Source: Lathyrus oleraceus (taxonomy: Eukaryota > Streptophyta > Magnoliopsida > Fabales > Fabaceae). Taken from it: 64,000 nt of DNA. The notes under the pieces are model-generated. The model saw only the letters and a program-made list of their open reading frames with translations. It did no database searches and was not told where the DNA came from. The DNA lies in NCBI RefSeq assembly GCF_024323335.1, contig NC_066581.1, positions 443,201,816 to 443,265,815 of the forward strand, written 5' to 3'. Made by a program: the position numbers and the translations under genes. Shown piece after piece: positions 1 through 10,600 of the stretch (within the stretch, counting starts at the first letter, position 1; each line of letters starts with the position of its first letter).

Positions 1-721
1 CCTGGAAGGCTTTGTTTCTATCTGGTTTGCATCTTTCGAATCTGGACTTTAGTGCTACGAACTTGATCTTCTTTTGAGGTTCATCTTCCTCCAGTTCTAT
101 CTCGTGGCTTCTGAGTGAACTAACGAGTTCCTCAAGACTGATATTGTTCAGATCTTTTGATAACTTTAAAGTTGTGACCATGGGTCTCCATTTCTTTGGC
201 AAGCTTCTAACAATCTTTTTGACATGATCCGCAATTGTGTAGACTTTATCCAACACTCTGAGTCCTGCAATTAAAGTTTGAAATCTAGAAAACATTACCT
301 CTACAGCTTCATCGTCCATCATTTTAAAGGCTTCATATTTATGAATTAGAGCTAGAGCCTTTGTTTCTTTGACTTGAGAAATTCCTTCGTGAGTCATCCT
401 CAGGAAGTCAAGTATTTCTTTAGTTGTTTCCCTGTTGGTGATCTTTTCATATTCATTGTAGGAAATGACATTGAGTAGTATCCTTATGGCTTTGTGATGG
501 TTTTTGAATTCATTCTTCTGATCATCTGACATTCTGCTTCTAGAAATAGCAACGCCAGCGTCTGTCATAGGTGGTGTGTAGCTAATTGTGACAATATCCC
601 ATAGATCAGCATCGTAGCCCAGAAAGAAACTTTCAATTATGTCTTTCCAATAATCAAATTTTTCTCCATCGATGATTGGAGGTTTAGCATTGTAACTATC
701 TCTTTCATTGGTGTTGGCCAT
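1..721 (-). CDS. Ty1-copia Gag polyprotein, N-terminal part (runs off window)
   Basis: Reading the minus strand from an ATG at 721-719, the frame stays open for 240 codons to the window edge with no stop or frameshift. The product starts MANTNERD and has the block layout of a plant copia Gag (UBN2-type): a DGEKFDYWKD-like segment near residues 22-31, a KNHHKA..LLNVIS segment near 90-105, MTHEG..QVKETKALAL near 128-145, MFSRFQTL..GLRVLDK near 161-180, and LPKKWRPMVTTLK then LEELVSSLRSHEIELEE towards the edge. Gag forms the virus-like particle that packages element RNA. The blocks resemble the SIRE/Maximus lineage of legumes (recall, not a search). The zinc knuckle and pol would lie left of the window. 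An intact frame suggests a fairly young insertion compared with the broken Ogre pol beside it. Confidence 0.85.
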   Translation of the reverse strand, partial: MANTNERDSYNAKPPIIDGEKFDYWKDIIESFFLGYDADLWDIVTISYTPPMTDAGVAISRSRMSDDQKNEFKNHHKAIRILLNVISYNEYEKITNRETTKEILDFLRMTHEGISQVKETKALALIHKYEAFKMMDDEAVEVMFSRFQTLIAGLRVLDKVYTIADHVKKIVRSLPKKWRPMVTTLKLSKDLNNISLEELVSSLRSHEIELEEDEPQKKIKFVALKSRFERCKPDRNKAFQ

Positions 722-803
722 AGTTTTTCTCACGTTGGATCTCTCTACACTGTTAAGTGTTTGATTAGAAAATCAATAATAGAGCCGTAGCTCTAATACA
801 AAT
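722..803 (-). other. Copia leader with primer-binding-like site
   Basis: Between the Gag start and the candidate LTR end, the minus strand reads ATTTGTATTAGAGC directly after the LTR terminus. This resembles the plant copia primer-binding site complementary to initiator tRNA-Met (TGGTATCAGAGC), with differences at the 5' side. About 70 bp of untranslated leader follows. Binding of the tRNA is inferred from position and similarity. Confidence 0.55.
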
Positions 804-1721
804 TGAGAGTTGAGAAAAACAAGAAGGGGGGATTGAATTGTTTTTCGAAATAAAAACTTTTTCAGAAATCAGACACACACAAAATAAAAAGGAGATGACA
901 CAGAATTTTGTACTGGTTCGCTTGAAATTCAAAGTTGCTCCAGTCCACCCGACCAAGGTGATTTCTCCTTCAAAAAGGACTTAATCCACTAATCTTGAAA
1001 GATTACACAACCAATCGTCTAAGAGAATAATCCCTCAGCCCTCTCAAGTATTCAGACTACACAGAGTCACTTGAGGAAGTATTTTAAGCAAGAGTATAAA
1101 TTGTAATGTAATGTGCTTCTAACAAACAAGCAAGAATTACAAAATTATAAGAACAATAGCTTTTCACGTAAGAGAAGCAGCTCGTCAAATACAAGAAAGA
1201 ATGATTTAAGAGTTTTCATATTCTTGTGTGTCTCAGATGTATTTTCTTGTGAAGTATTTCGTCCTTTATATAGTCGTTGTGAAGGACCGTTGGAGTGATG
1301 ACAGGATCTTGGTCATTGAAGAATGTTTAATGTCATTACTCTCCTTGTTTCTTTCTAAAACAGTTTTGCACGCCTCATTATTTCCTTCTCGAATTAATTT
1401 CTTTCCAAATTAAGACTTCTTTTCGGTTATGCGTTCTGAACTTATGAGTCTGCATCAGAGTCTTGATAAATCAGAGTTTGTCTTCATAGGTTGATTATGT
1501 CTGACCACATCAGAATTTCTCAATGCTCTAGACTTCTTCAGATTCAGAGTCTGGATTCAGTATTCTTTTATCAGAGTTTCTGACTTCTTTATATTGCGCT
1601 GGTATCTGCGTTGATCAGAATCAGAGCCTTGTGGACATATTCTTTCTGAGTAGCATCTGATAATCGAATATTCTGTATCTGATGTAATTTTCTATCTGAT
1701 GTTTGATCAGAGTCCTGCACA
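804..1721 (-). mobile_element. Candidate 5' LTR of the copia element
   Basis: On the minus strand this segment begins TGTGCAGGAC at 1721 and ends CTCTCA at 804, giving the usual TG...CA termini, directly before the primer-binding-like site. A TATA-like TATATAAAGGAC lies at 1272-1261 on the minus strand, about 450 bp into the LTR, a plausible place for the U3 promoter. The upstream third is full of TCAGA/CAGAGT words. The partner 3' LTR is outside the window, so the outer boundary and target duplication cannot be confirmed; 1721 is the best TG terminus seen, not a proven one. Short ORFs here on either strand are not genes. Confidence 0.6.
1261..1272 (-). promoter_or_regulatory. TATA-like box in copia LTR
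   Basis: TATATAAAGGAC on the minus strand, inside the candidate 5' LTR and pointing towards gag. The position fits the U3/R promoter of an LTR element. Assigned from sequence alone. Confidence 0.45.
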
Positions 1722-1802
1722 CTAAAAAAATCTCGTTAGAGTACCATTTTTGTTTCGTCCTTTATTATCATCAAAATCTTAGAGATATATTGTAGAACCA
1801 AA

Positions 1803-2900
1803 TTTGTTCTTAGAATAACCAAATTAAAATGGATCCCTAGGACATGGAGAACACTATGTTCATCACCCCTTGGGGAACCTTCTGTTACAAGGTGATGCCA
1901 TTCGGTCTAAAGAACGCTGGGGCAACATACCAACGTGTTATGTGACTCTCTTTCATGACATGATTCATAAAGAGATTAAAGTGTATGTTGACGATATGAT
2001 TGCCAAATCCCAGACAGAAGAAGAGCACATCACTGACCTGGAGAAACCGTTTGCACTGTTGAGGAAGTTTAGGTTGAGACTTAACCCTAAGAAATGCACA
2101 TTTGGGGTTCGATCTGGAAAGCTTTTAGGCTTTATTGTAAGCCAACAAGGAATTGAAGTGGATCCCGACAAGGTCAGAGCCATTCAGAACATGCCTGCAC
2201 CGAAGACTGAGAAAGAGGTTCGTGGTTTCTTGGGAAGACTGAATTACATATCCAGGTTCATCTCATATCTTACTGTCACGTGCAAACCGATATTCAAGCT
2301 TCTAAGGAAAAATCAAGGCGTGAAGTGGAATGATGACTACCAAACATCCTTTGACAAAATCAAAGAATACTTACAAGAACCACCGATCGTGATGCCCTAT
2401 GCAGAAGGAAGACCTCTCATCATGTACTTAACAATGCTCGACGAGTCCATGGGATATGTATTGGGACAACAAGATGAGACTGGTAGAAAAGAGAATGCCA
2501 TATATTATTTGAGCAAAAAGTTTAATGACTGCGAGACCAGATATTCATTACTCGAAAAGACTTGGTGTGCGCTCGCGTGGGCCGCTAAGCGTCTCAGGCA
2601 GTACATTCTGACTCATACGACTTGGTTGGTATCTAAAATGGATCCTACCAAGTACATATTCGAGAAGCCATCTCTTACCGGTAGAATAGCTCGATGGAAG
2701 ATGTTGTTATCAGAATACGATATTCAATACGTTGCACAAAAGGCCATCAAAGGAAGTGTACTAGCAGACCATCTTGCTCACCAACCGTTAGAGGATTACC
2801 AACCTTTGATGTTTGACTTCCCAGATGAGGACATCATGGTTGTTAAAGATGATGAAGCTGCCGAAATTGAGGAGAGACCTGACCAAATGAACGCTGGACT
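1803..2900 (+). pseudogene. Ogre/Tat reverse transcriptase (partial) and RNase H, frameshifted
   Basis: Homology starts in the RT palm near 1803. One frame (ATG 1829) carries the [22 protein letters not shown] block at 1868-1936 but has an in-frame TAG at 1838. A one-base deletion near 1938 moves the frame. The next frame reads VTLFHDMI, then the catalytic YVDD at 1984-1995, then FGV.SGK.LGFIVS, the thumb block VRGFLGRLNYISRFI, and the RNase H domain with LDESMG, AIYYLSKKF and LAWAAKRLRQY. It ends with a tether (ARWKMLLSEYDIQY, VLADHLA). Fingers and most of the N-terminal palm are missing. RT/RNase H would copy element RNA into DNA; this copy cannot be translated as one product. The first ~23 codons of the computed 1870-2922 ORF are out of frame and are not RT. 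Confidence 0.9.
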
Positions 2901-3374
2901 CTCATGTTCGATGGTGCCTTAAATGCAACGGGTCATGGAATTGGGGAAGTGCTGATGTCTCTCAAGAATTTCCATCTACCATTCACTGCAAAACTCTGTT
3001 TTACCTGCACAAATAACATGGCCAAGTATGAAGCTTGCATATTGGGGCTAGAAGAAGCTATTGAGTTAAAGATCAAAGTACTAGAGGTATTCGGGGACTC
3101 CGCTCTAGTGATACATCAAATCAGAGGTGATTGGGAAACAAGACATGCTAACCTAATTCCATACCGGGATTACATGTTGAAGTTACTTCCAAAATATGAC
3201 AAAATCACTTTCTCTCATATTCCTCGAGAGGAGAATCAGATGGCAGATACTCTGGCAACCTTGGCTTCCATGTACAAGTTAATATGGCCTAACCATCAAC
3301 CTAATATTGAAATCAGGAGTTTTGATGAACCTGCGCATTGTTTGGCAACAACAAAAGAGTCAGATGATAAATCC
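2894..3374 (+). pseudogene. Second (archaeal-type) RNase H of Ogre/Tat pol
   Basis: After another one-base shift near 2893-2897 the frame reads WTLMFDGALNATG, then TNNMAKYEACILGLEEA, FGDSALVIHQIRGDWETR and HIPREENQMADTLATL. These are the four blocks of the type I archaeal-like RNase H (catalytic D of FDG, E of YEA, D of GDS, and the terminal D of ADTLA), all visible. This second RNase H downstream of the RT-linked one is characteristic of the Tat lineage, including Ogre. The domain itself is intact, but the frame is closed by TAG at 3375-3377, where related elements usually have Trp (TGG to TAG). Confidence 0.88.
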
Positions 3375-3377
3375 TAG

Positions 3378-4106
3378 TTCTTTGATATCAAGCAATATTT
3401 GGAGAGACAAGAATACCCGGCAGAGGCTTATAGCCCTGATAAAAGGACTATGCGGAGGTTGGCGTTGAAGTTCTTCTTGAATGGGGATGTATTGTACAAG
3501 CGAAATTATGACATGGTTTTGTTGAGGTGTGTGGACAAACATGAAGCTAATCAGCTTATGAAGGACATACACGAAGGATCCTTCGGCACACACGCGAATG
3601 GGCATGCAATGGAGAAGAAGATCCTAAGGGCCGGTTACTACTGGTTAACGATGGAAGCCGACTGTTATCATTACACCAGAGCATGCTACAAATGCCTAAT
3701 CTATGCTGACAAAATACATGTACCGCCTACCCCGCTGAATGTTATAACATCATCTTGGTCGTTCTCTATATGGGGAATCAACATGATCGGGATGATAGAA
3801 CCCAAAGCATCTAATGGACATAGATTTATCTTGGTAGCCATAGACTACTTCACCAAATGGGTTGAAGCCATATCTTATGCGAATGTCACAAAACACGTAG
3901 TTGCCTGTTTCTTAAAGAATAATATCATATGTAGGTACGGGATTCCCAACAGAATCATCACTAATAACGGGTCCAACCTCAAAAACAAGATTGTGGAAGA
4001 ATTATGTGCTACGTTCAAGATTGAACATCATTACTCATCAACATATCGGCCCAAGATGAATGGGGCTGTTGAAGCTGCGAACAAATATATCAAGAAAATC
4101 ATCTAG
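3378..4106 (+). pseudogene. Ogre/Tat integrase, zinc-binding and catalytic core, active site mutated
   Basis: The frame continues past the TAG at 3375 with FFDIKQYLE and then the integrase. The HHCC zinc finger is seen as HEGSFGTHANGH...C..C.IYADKIH (about 3565-3715), followed by the DDE core with ASNGHRFILVAIDYFTKWVEA and NGAVEAANK. The first catalytic Asp, usual in the WGIDMIG motif, is AAC (Asn) at 3780-3782. The second, in ITDNGSN, is AAT (Asn) at 3963-3965. The Glu is kept at 4071-4073. TAG at 4104-4106 replaces a usual Gln codon before KMVVTYK. Integrase would insert the DNA copy; this one should be inactive. All four changes are G-to-A or C-to-T, as expected of decay at methylated cytosines. 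Confidence 0.9.
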
Positions 4107-4519
4107 AAGATGGTAGTCACGTACAAGTATTTTGGCATGATATGTTTCCTTTTGCGTTACACGGTTATCGTACATCAGTACGAACTTCAACAGGGGAAAG
4201 CCCTTTTTCCTTGGTATATGGCATGGAAGTCGTCCTCCATATAGAAGTGGAGATTCCCTCGATGAGAGTCTTCATGGAGGCTAAGTTAGACGAGGCAGAA
4301 TGGGTTCAATCAAGGTTCGATGAGCTCAACCTTGTTGAGGAGAAATGCTTGAAAGCGTTATGTCACGGTCAACTCTATCAGAGGGATCTTAAGAAGGCAT
4401 TCGATAAGGATTCCAGGGGGAAATGGACACCAAATTATGAAGGTCCATTTGTGGTGGTTAGAGCCTTTTCCGGAGGCGCTCTAATCATAGCAATAAAAGC
4501 CGCTAAATCAAAAACCTGA
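4107..4519 (+). pseudogene. Ogre/Tat integrase C-terminal part, frameshifted and internally deleted
   Basis: KMVVTYK continues in the old frame to about 4130, then a small insertion shifts the frame. From TGG 4133 the protein reads WHDMFPFALHGYRTSVRTSTG, SLVYGMEVVLHIEVEIPS, LNLVEEK, CHGQLYQRDLKKAFDK and GKWTPNYEGPFVV.RAFSGGAL. Between AFDK and GKW the usual stretch with GDLVLKK (about 25-30 residues, present in the minus-strand copy at 59394-59687) is missing. The last ~15 residues around DGEEF and NADAVKKYF are also gone, so pol runs straight into the 3' UTR. The region normally contributes DNA binding and targeting. Confidence 0.85.
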
Positions 4520-4716
4520 AAGGGCGATTTAGGAAAAAATGGCTATCTCGGTGGATCGAAAACCCGAAAGGAAGTTCCAGGCAAAAATTAGGGATAAAAA
4601 ATATAAAAAAATTGATTGACCCGCTGAGTTGAAAACCCGAAAGGGCGGCTCAGGCAAAAATGGGTATCCCGGTGGATTGAAAACCCGAAAGGGAGATCAA
4701 GGCAAAAGTTAGGGAT
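4506..4716 (+). repeat. Tandem duplication in Ogre 3' UTR (AAACCCGAAAGGG modules)
   Basis: Two copies of a module lie about 120 bp apart. Each has GAAAGGGCG, then an AGGCAAAAATGG-like stretch, then GGTGGAT.GAAAACCCGAAAGG, then AAAA(A/G)TTAGGGAT. The same module occurs once on the minus strand just after the integrase of the second Ogre (about 59215-59390). It is therefore an ancestral 3' UTR element in both copies, duplicated here. Confidence 0.75.
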
Positions 4717-5820
4717 TAATTCCAAGGCAAAGAACTGTACTTTTAGGGATCTAGCATATGCCTCGAAAACAAAGAATCAATCTACCTGACTTTTTCAAAA
4801 GTAAGGTACTCGGACTATCAATGACATAAGGATCATAGCAGTGTGGAAACTTAATGGGATCTCAATTTTATTGTCGTTTTGTTTCTATGCACATCAACTA
4901 CCTCATTTAGGAATTGCATCTTTATGTACAATCTCTCATTCAAGGGTCAAAGCAATAAAAGAGAAATTTTCTCGTCAAAAGTTGTGCCCAAATAATTTTG
5001 TATTTTATCTGTTTGTTTACAAAGCACTTTATTTTTTATAAACATCACTCTTAAAAGATTTTGGAGAAAATAAAACACGTATTTGAACGAAATGATAAAA
5101 TTACTTTTGAAATAGTAAAAGGCTGAGACTTATAGCCTCCAAGACCGTTCTTGTTTCATGAAAGTGTAAAATCGTTTGCAGAGATACTTGTGTTCGTTCT
5201 AATTGCTAATCGACACCTCTCATAGATGTACTCATGGTATAGCCAAACCCCGGCAAGTCTCTAGCACATTTCCAGCAAAACCATTTGTAAATCGTGGTTG
5301 AAGTATCGCACGTTGAAAAGTTTGAACCCTTCAGCGGCATTGAGCAACCCAAACATATTTCCAAAATTACCCAGTGGGACATCAAAGCTTGACCTCCATT
5401 GGTCACCCCAATAAAAAAAGTCCACACTGTTGGCATCATCACTAAAGCAAAACACCTTAACATGGGCATATCCCAATTACTCATTTGCATGCCCACCTGC
5501 CTCACATGCACCATGTGCATCATCACATACATCATCTTCCTACCAAAATAGGAAAATTCACCAAGAAATAATCATACCAATCATCGACATACATAAGCAT
5601 CGCCTTATACAATTAACATTCCTATAAGCACATCTAAATATCCCCAGCAATTGCATATTTGCACATATCGCATGCATAATTTCATACAGGGTGCTTCCAT
5701 CCAAGGTGGGACATCATACAAAAAGAACATAACATAATTCAGGATCCAGGATCGATCATATGTACCCTGAACATTCCTCATTCAAAATGACTACCCTGTG
5801 TACGCTCATGAAGTTATTTC
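4717..5820 (+). other. Ogre 3' UTR between pol and satellite
   Basis: No gene is seen. The stretch is AT-rich and single-copy within the window. Short ORFs (66 aa at 4841-5041, 109 aa on the minus strand at 5206-5535) have no recognisable domain and I treat them as chance. The sequence GAAGTTATTTCCTGG at the right end is the junction with the satellite: the last bases TTCC are shared with the monomer. Confidence 0.6.
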
Positions 5821-5881
5821 CTGGCCAGTCATTTTTCAAATTTTATAATTAATAATGATATTCCCCTAATAGATGAACATT
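5821..5881 (+). repeat. Founder copy of the anchor segment at the left array edge
   Basis: A ~60-bp segment reading CTGGCCAGTCATTTTTCAAA, TTTTATAATTAATAATGATA, TTCCCCTAATAGATGAACAT. It replaces about 29 bp of a normal monomer (CTTGTTTGGAATATC to TATCGTG). The same segment recurs with its ATTTTTCAAA core (allowing a few mismatches) starting at 7655, 9623, 10885, 12146, 13408, 15375, 17343, 18250, 19863, 21479, 22386, 24765, 26900, 29180, 33795, 35572, 37349, 39126, 40903, 42680, 44811 and 46942. Each anchor is followed by a variant monomer with CATTCCTTTTATCCGGAATG and a 5-bp-shorter GCTTCGATACAG. It marks one position per higher-order repeat. Confidence 0.92.
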
Positions 5882-7654
5882 TGAGATGCAACTCCATTTA
5901 TCTGGAGAATCTCATTTTTGCTGTTTGAGATGTTGCTTCATCAATATGAAGAGTCTCATTCCATTTCTTTTGAGATAGTGCTCTAGTATCATTGAAGAGT
6001 CTTAGATTTGATTAAAGTATCATTCCTTTTATCCGGAATGTCTTAATTATATTGTGTAAGATGCTGCTTCGATATAGAGAATCTCATTTTTTCTGTTTGA
6101 GATGGTGCTTCATCAATATGAAGAGCCTCATTCCATTTCTTTTGAGATATTGTTGTAGTATCATTGAAGAGTCTTGGATTCAGTTAAGGTACCATTCCCT
6201 TATTCGGAATATCTTAATTCTATCGTGTAAGATGCTACTTCGATTCGATACAGAGAATCTCATTTTTGCTGTTTCATCAATATGAAGAGTCTCATTCCAT
6301 TTTCTTTTGAGATACTGCTCTAGTATCCTCGAAGAGTCTGGGTTTCAATTAAGGTACTATTCCCTTGTTTGGAATATCTTAATTCTATCGTGTAAGATGC
6401 TGCTTCGATTCAATACAAAGAATCTCATTTTTGCTGTTTGAGATGCTGCTTCATCAATACGAAGAGTCTCATTCCATTTTATTTTGGGACACTGCTCTAG
6501 TATCCTCGAAGAGTCTTAGTTTCAATTAAGGTAATATTCCCTTGTTTGGAATATCTTCATTCTATCGTGTAAGATGCTGCTTCGATACAATACAAAGATT
6601 CTCATTTTTGCTGTTTGAGATGTTGCTTCATCAATACAAAGAATCTCATTTTTGCTGTTTGAGATGTTGCTTCATCAATACGAAGAGTCTCATTCCATTA
6701 TGTTTTGAGATACTGCTCTAGTATCCTCGAAGAGTCTAGGATTCAATTAAGGTACCATTCCCTTGTTTGGAATATCTTAATTCTATCGTGTAAGATGCTA
6801 CTTCAATTCAATACAGTGAATCTCATGTTTGCTGTTTGAGATGTTGCTTCATTAATATGAAGTGTCTCATTCCATTTATTTAGAGATACTGCTCTAGTAT
6901 CATTGAAGAGTCTTGGATTCAATTAAGGTACCACTCCCTTGTTTGGAATATCTTAATTCTATCGTGTAAGATGCTGATATGATTCGATACAAAGAATCTC
7001 ATTTTTGCTGTTTGAAATACTGCATCATCAATATGAAGAGTCTCATTCCATTTTCTTTTGAGATACTGCTCTAGTATCCTCCAAGAGTCTTAGATTCAAT
7101 TAAGGTACCATTCCCTTGTTTGGAATATCTTAATTCTATCGTGTAAGATGCTGCTTCGATTCGATACAGAGAATCTCATTTTTGCTCTTTGAGATGTTGC
7201 TTCATCAATATGAAGAGTCTCATTCCCTTTTATTTTGAGATAATGCTCTAGTATCCTCGAAGAGTCTTGGATTTAATTTAGGTACCATTCCCTTGTTAGG
7301 AATATCTTAATTCTATCATGTAAGATGCTATTTCGATTCGATATAGAGAATATCATTTTTGCTGTTTGAGATGCAGCTTCATCAATATGAAGAGTCTCAT
7401 TCCATTTTCTTTTTGAGATACTGCTCTAGTATCCTCAAAGAGTATTGGATTAAATTAAGGTATCATTCCCTTGCTTGGAATATCTTAATTGTATTGTCTA
7501 AGATGCTACTTCGAATCGATACAGAGAATCTCATTTTTGCTGTTTGAGATGTTGTTTCATCAATATGAAGAGTCTCATTCGATTTTCTTTTGAGATACTC
7601 CTCTAGTATCATGAAGAGTCTTGGATTCAGTTAAGGTACCATTCCTGGTCAGTC
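5882..7654 (+). repeat. Satellite, left-edge block
   Basis: About ten monomers between the first and second anchors (1824 bp anchor to anchor). Monomers here are more irregular than further in: one at about 6255-6300 has a 12-bp deletion joining TTTGCTGTTT to CATCAATATG, and there is a partial duplication near 6595-6690. No coding content. Confidence 0.85.
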
Positions 7655-10600
7655 ATTTTTCAAATTTTATAATTACTAATGATATTCCCTAATAGATGAA
7701 CATTTGAGATGCTGTTCCATTTATCTGGAGAGTCTCATTTTTGGTGTTTGACATGCTGCTTCATCAATATGAAGAGTCTCATTCCATTTCTGTTGAGATA
7801 CTGCTTTAGTATCATTGAAGAGTCTTAGATTCGATTAAAGTAACATTCCTTTTATCCGGAATGTCTTAATTCTATCAAGTAAGATGTTGCTTCGATACAG
7901 AGAATCTCATTTTTGCTGTTTGAGATGTTGTTTCATCAATATGAAGAGTCTCATTCCATTTTCTTTTGAGATACTGCTCTAGTATCCTCGAAGAGTCTTG
8001 GTTTCAATTAAGGTAATATTCCCTGGTTTGGAATATCTTAATTCTATCATGTAAGATGCTGCTTCGATTCGATACAGAGAATCTCATTTTTGTTGTTTGA
8101 GATGCTGCTTCATCAATATGAAGAGTCTCATTCCATTTTATTTTGAGACACTGCTCTAGTATCCTCGAAGAATCTTGGTTTCATATAAGGTATTATTCCC
8201 TTGTTTGGAATATCTTAATTCTATCGTGTAAGATGCTGCTTCGATTCAATACAAAAAATCTCATTTTTAATGTTTGAGATGTTGCTTCATCAATACGAAC
8301 AGTCTCATTCCATTTTGTTTTGAGATACTGCTCTAGTATCCTCGAAGAGTCTAGGATTCAGTTAAGGTACCATTCCCTTATTCGGAATATCTTAACTCTA
8401 TCGTGTAAGATGCTGCTTCGATTCGATACAGAGAATCTCATTTTTGCTGTTTGAGATGCTTTTTCATCAATATGAAGAATCTCATTCCATTTTCTTTTGA
8501 GATACTGCTGTAGTATCATTGAAGAGTCTTGGTTTCAATTAAGGTACTATTCCCTTGTTTGGAATATCTTAATTCTATCGTGTAAGATGCTGCTTCGATT
8601 CAATACAAAGAATCTCATTTTTGCTGTTTGAGATGTTGCTTCATCAATACAAAGAGTCTCATTCCATTCTGTTTTGAGATACTGCTCTAGTATCCTCGAA
8701 GAGTCTAGGATTCAATTAAGGTACCATTCCCTTGTTTGGAATATCTTAATTCTATCGTGTAAGATGCTACTTCAATTCAATACAGCGAATCTCATGTTTG
8801 CTGTTTGAGATGTTGCTTCATTAATATGAAGTGTCTCATTCCATTTGTTTAGAGATACTGCTCTAGTATCATTGAAGAGTCTTGGATTCAATTAAGGTAC
8901 CATTCCCTTGTTAGGAATATCTTAATTCTATCGTGTAAGATGCTGCTATGATTCGATACAAAGAATCTCATTTTTGCTGTTTGAAATACTGCATCATCTA
9001 TATGAAGAGTCTCATTCCATTTTCTTTTGAGATACTGCTCTAGTATCCTCCAAGAGTCTTAGATTCAATTAAGGTACCATTCCCTTGTTTGGAATATCTT
9101 AATTCTATCGTGTAAGATTCTGCTTCGATTCGATACAGAGAATCTCATTTTTGCTATTTGAGATGTTGCTTCATCAATATGAAGAGTCTCATTCCCTTTT
9201 TTTTGAGATACTGCTCTAGTATCCTCGAAGAGTCTTGGATTTAATTAAGGTACCATTCCCTTGTTAGGAATATCTTAATTCTATCATGTAAGATGCTGCT
9301 TCGATTCGATATAGAGAATATCATTTTTGCTGTTTGAGATGCAGCTTCATCAATATGAAGAGTCTCATTCCATTTTCTTTTTGAGATACTGCTCTAGTAT
9401 CCTCAAAGAGTCTTGGATTAAATATAGGTATCATTCCCTTGCTTGGAATATCTTAATTCTATCGTCAAAGATGCTACTTCGAATCGATACAGAGAATCTC
9501 ATTTTTGCTGTTTGAGATGTTGTTTCATCAATATGAAGAGTCTCGTTCGATTTTCTTTTGAGATACTCCTCTAGTATCATGAAGAGTCTTGGATTCAGTT
9601 AAGGAACCATTCCTGGTCAGTCATTTTTGAAATTTTATAATTAATAATGATATTCCCTAATAGATGAACATTTGAGATGCTGTTCCATTTATCTGGAGAG
9701 TCTCATTTTTGCTGTTTGACATGCTGCTTCATCAATATGAAGAGTCTCATTCCATTTCTGTTGAGATACTGCTTTAGTATCATTGAAGAGTCTTAGATTC
9801 GATTAAAGTATCATTCCTTTTATCCGGAATGTCTTAATTCTATCAAGTAAGATGCTGCTTCGATACAGAGAATCTCATTTTTGCTGTTTGAGATGCTGTT
9901 TCATCAATATGAAGAGTCTCATTCCATTTTCTTTTGAGATACTGCTCTAGTATCCTCGAAGAGTCTTGGTTTCAATTAAGGTAATATTCCCTGGTTTGGA
10001 ATATCTTAATTCTATCGTGTAAGATGCTGCTTCGATTCGATACAGAGAATCTCATTTTTGTTGTTTGAGATGCTGCTTCATCAATATGAAGAGTCTCATT
10101 CCATTTGATTTTGAGACACTGCTCTAGTATCCTCGAAGAATCTTGGTTTCATATAAGGTATTATTCCCTTGTTTGGAATATCTTAATTCCATCGTGTAAG
10201 ATGCTGCTTCGATTCAATACAAAAAATCTCATTTTTACTGTTTGAGATGTTGCTTCATCAATACGAACAGTCTCATTCCATTTTGTTTTGAGATACTGCT
10301 CTAGTATCCTCGAAGAGTCTAGGATTCAGTTAAGGTACCATTCCCTTATTCGGAATATCTTAATTCTATCGTGTAAGATGCTGCTTCGATTCGATACAGA
10401 GAATCTCATTTTTGCTATTTGAGATGTTGCTTCATAAATATGAAGAGTCTCATTGCCTTTTCTTTTGAGATACTGCTCTAGTATCCTCGAAGAGTCTTGG
10501 ATTTAATTAAGGTACCATTCCCTTGTTAGGAATATCTTAATTCTATCATGTAAGATGCTGCTTCGATTCGATATAGAGAATATCATTTTTGCTGTTTGAG

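Noticed and set aside
1870..1938. N-terminus of the computed 350-aa ORF as part of RT
   Set aside because: The first ~23 codons are out of frame; the real RT block lies in the neighbouring frame until the one-base deletion near 1938.
5206..5535. 109-aa minus-strand ORF in the Ogre 3' UTR
   Set aside because: Met/Cys/Trp-rich composition, opposite to the element, no recognisable domain, overlapped by another equally arbitrary frame.
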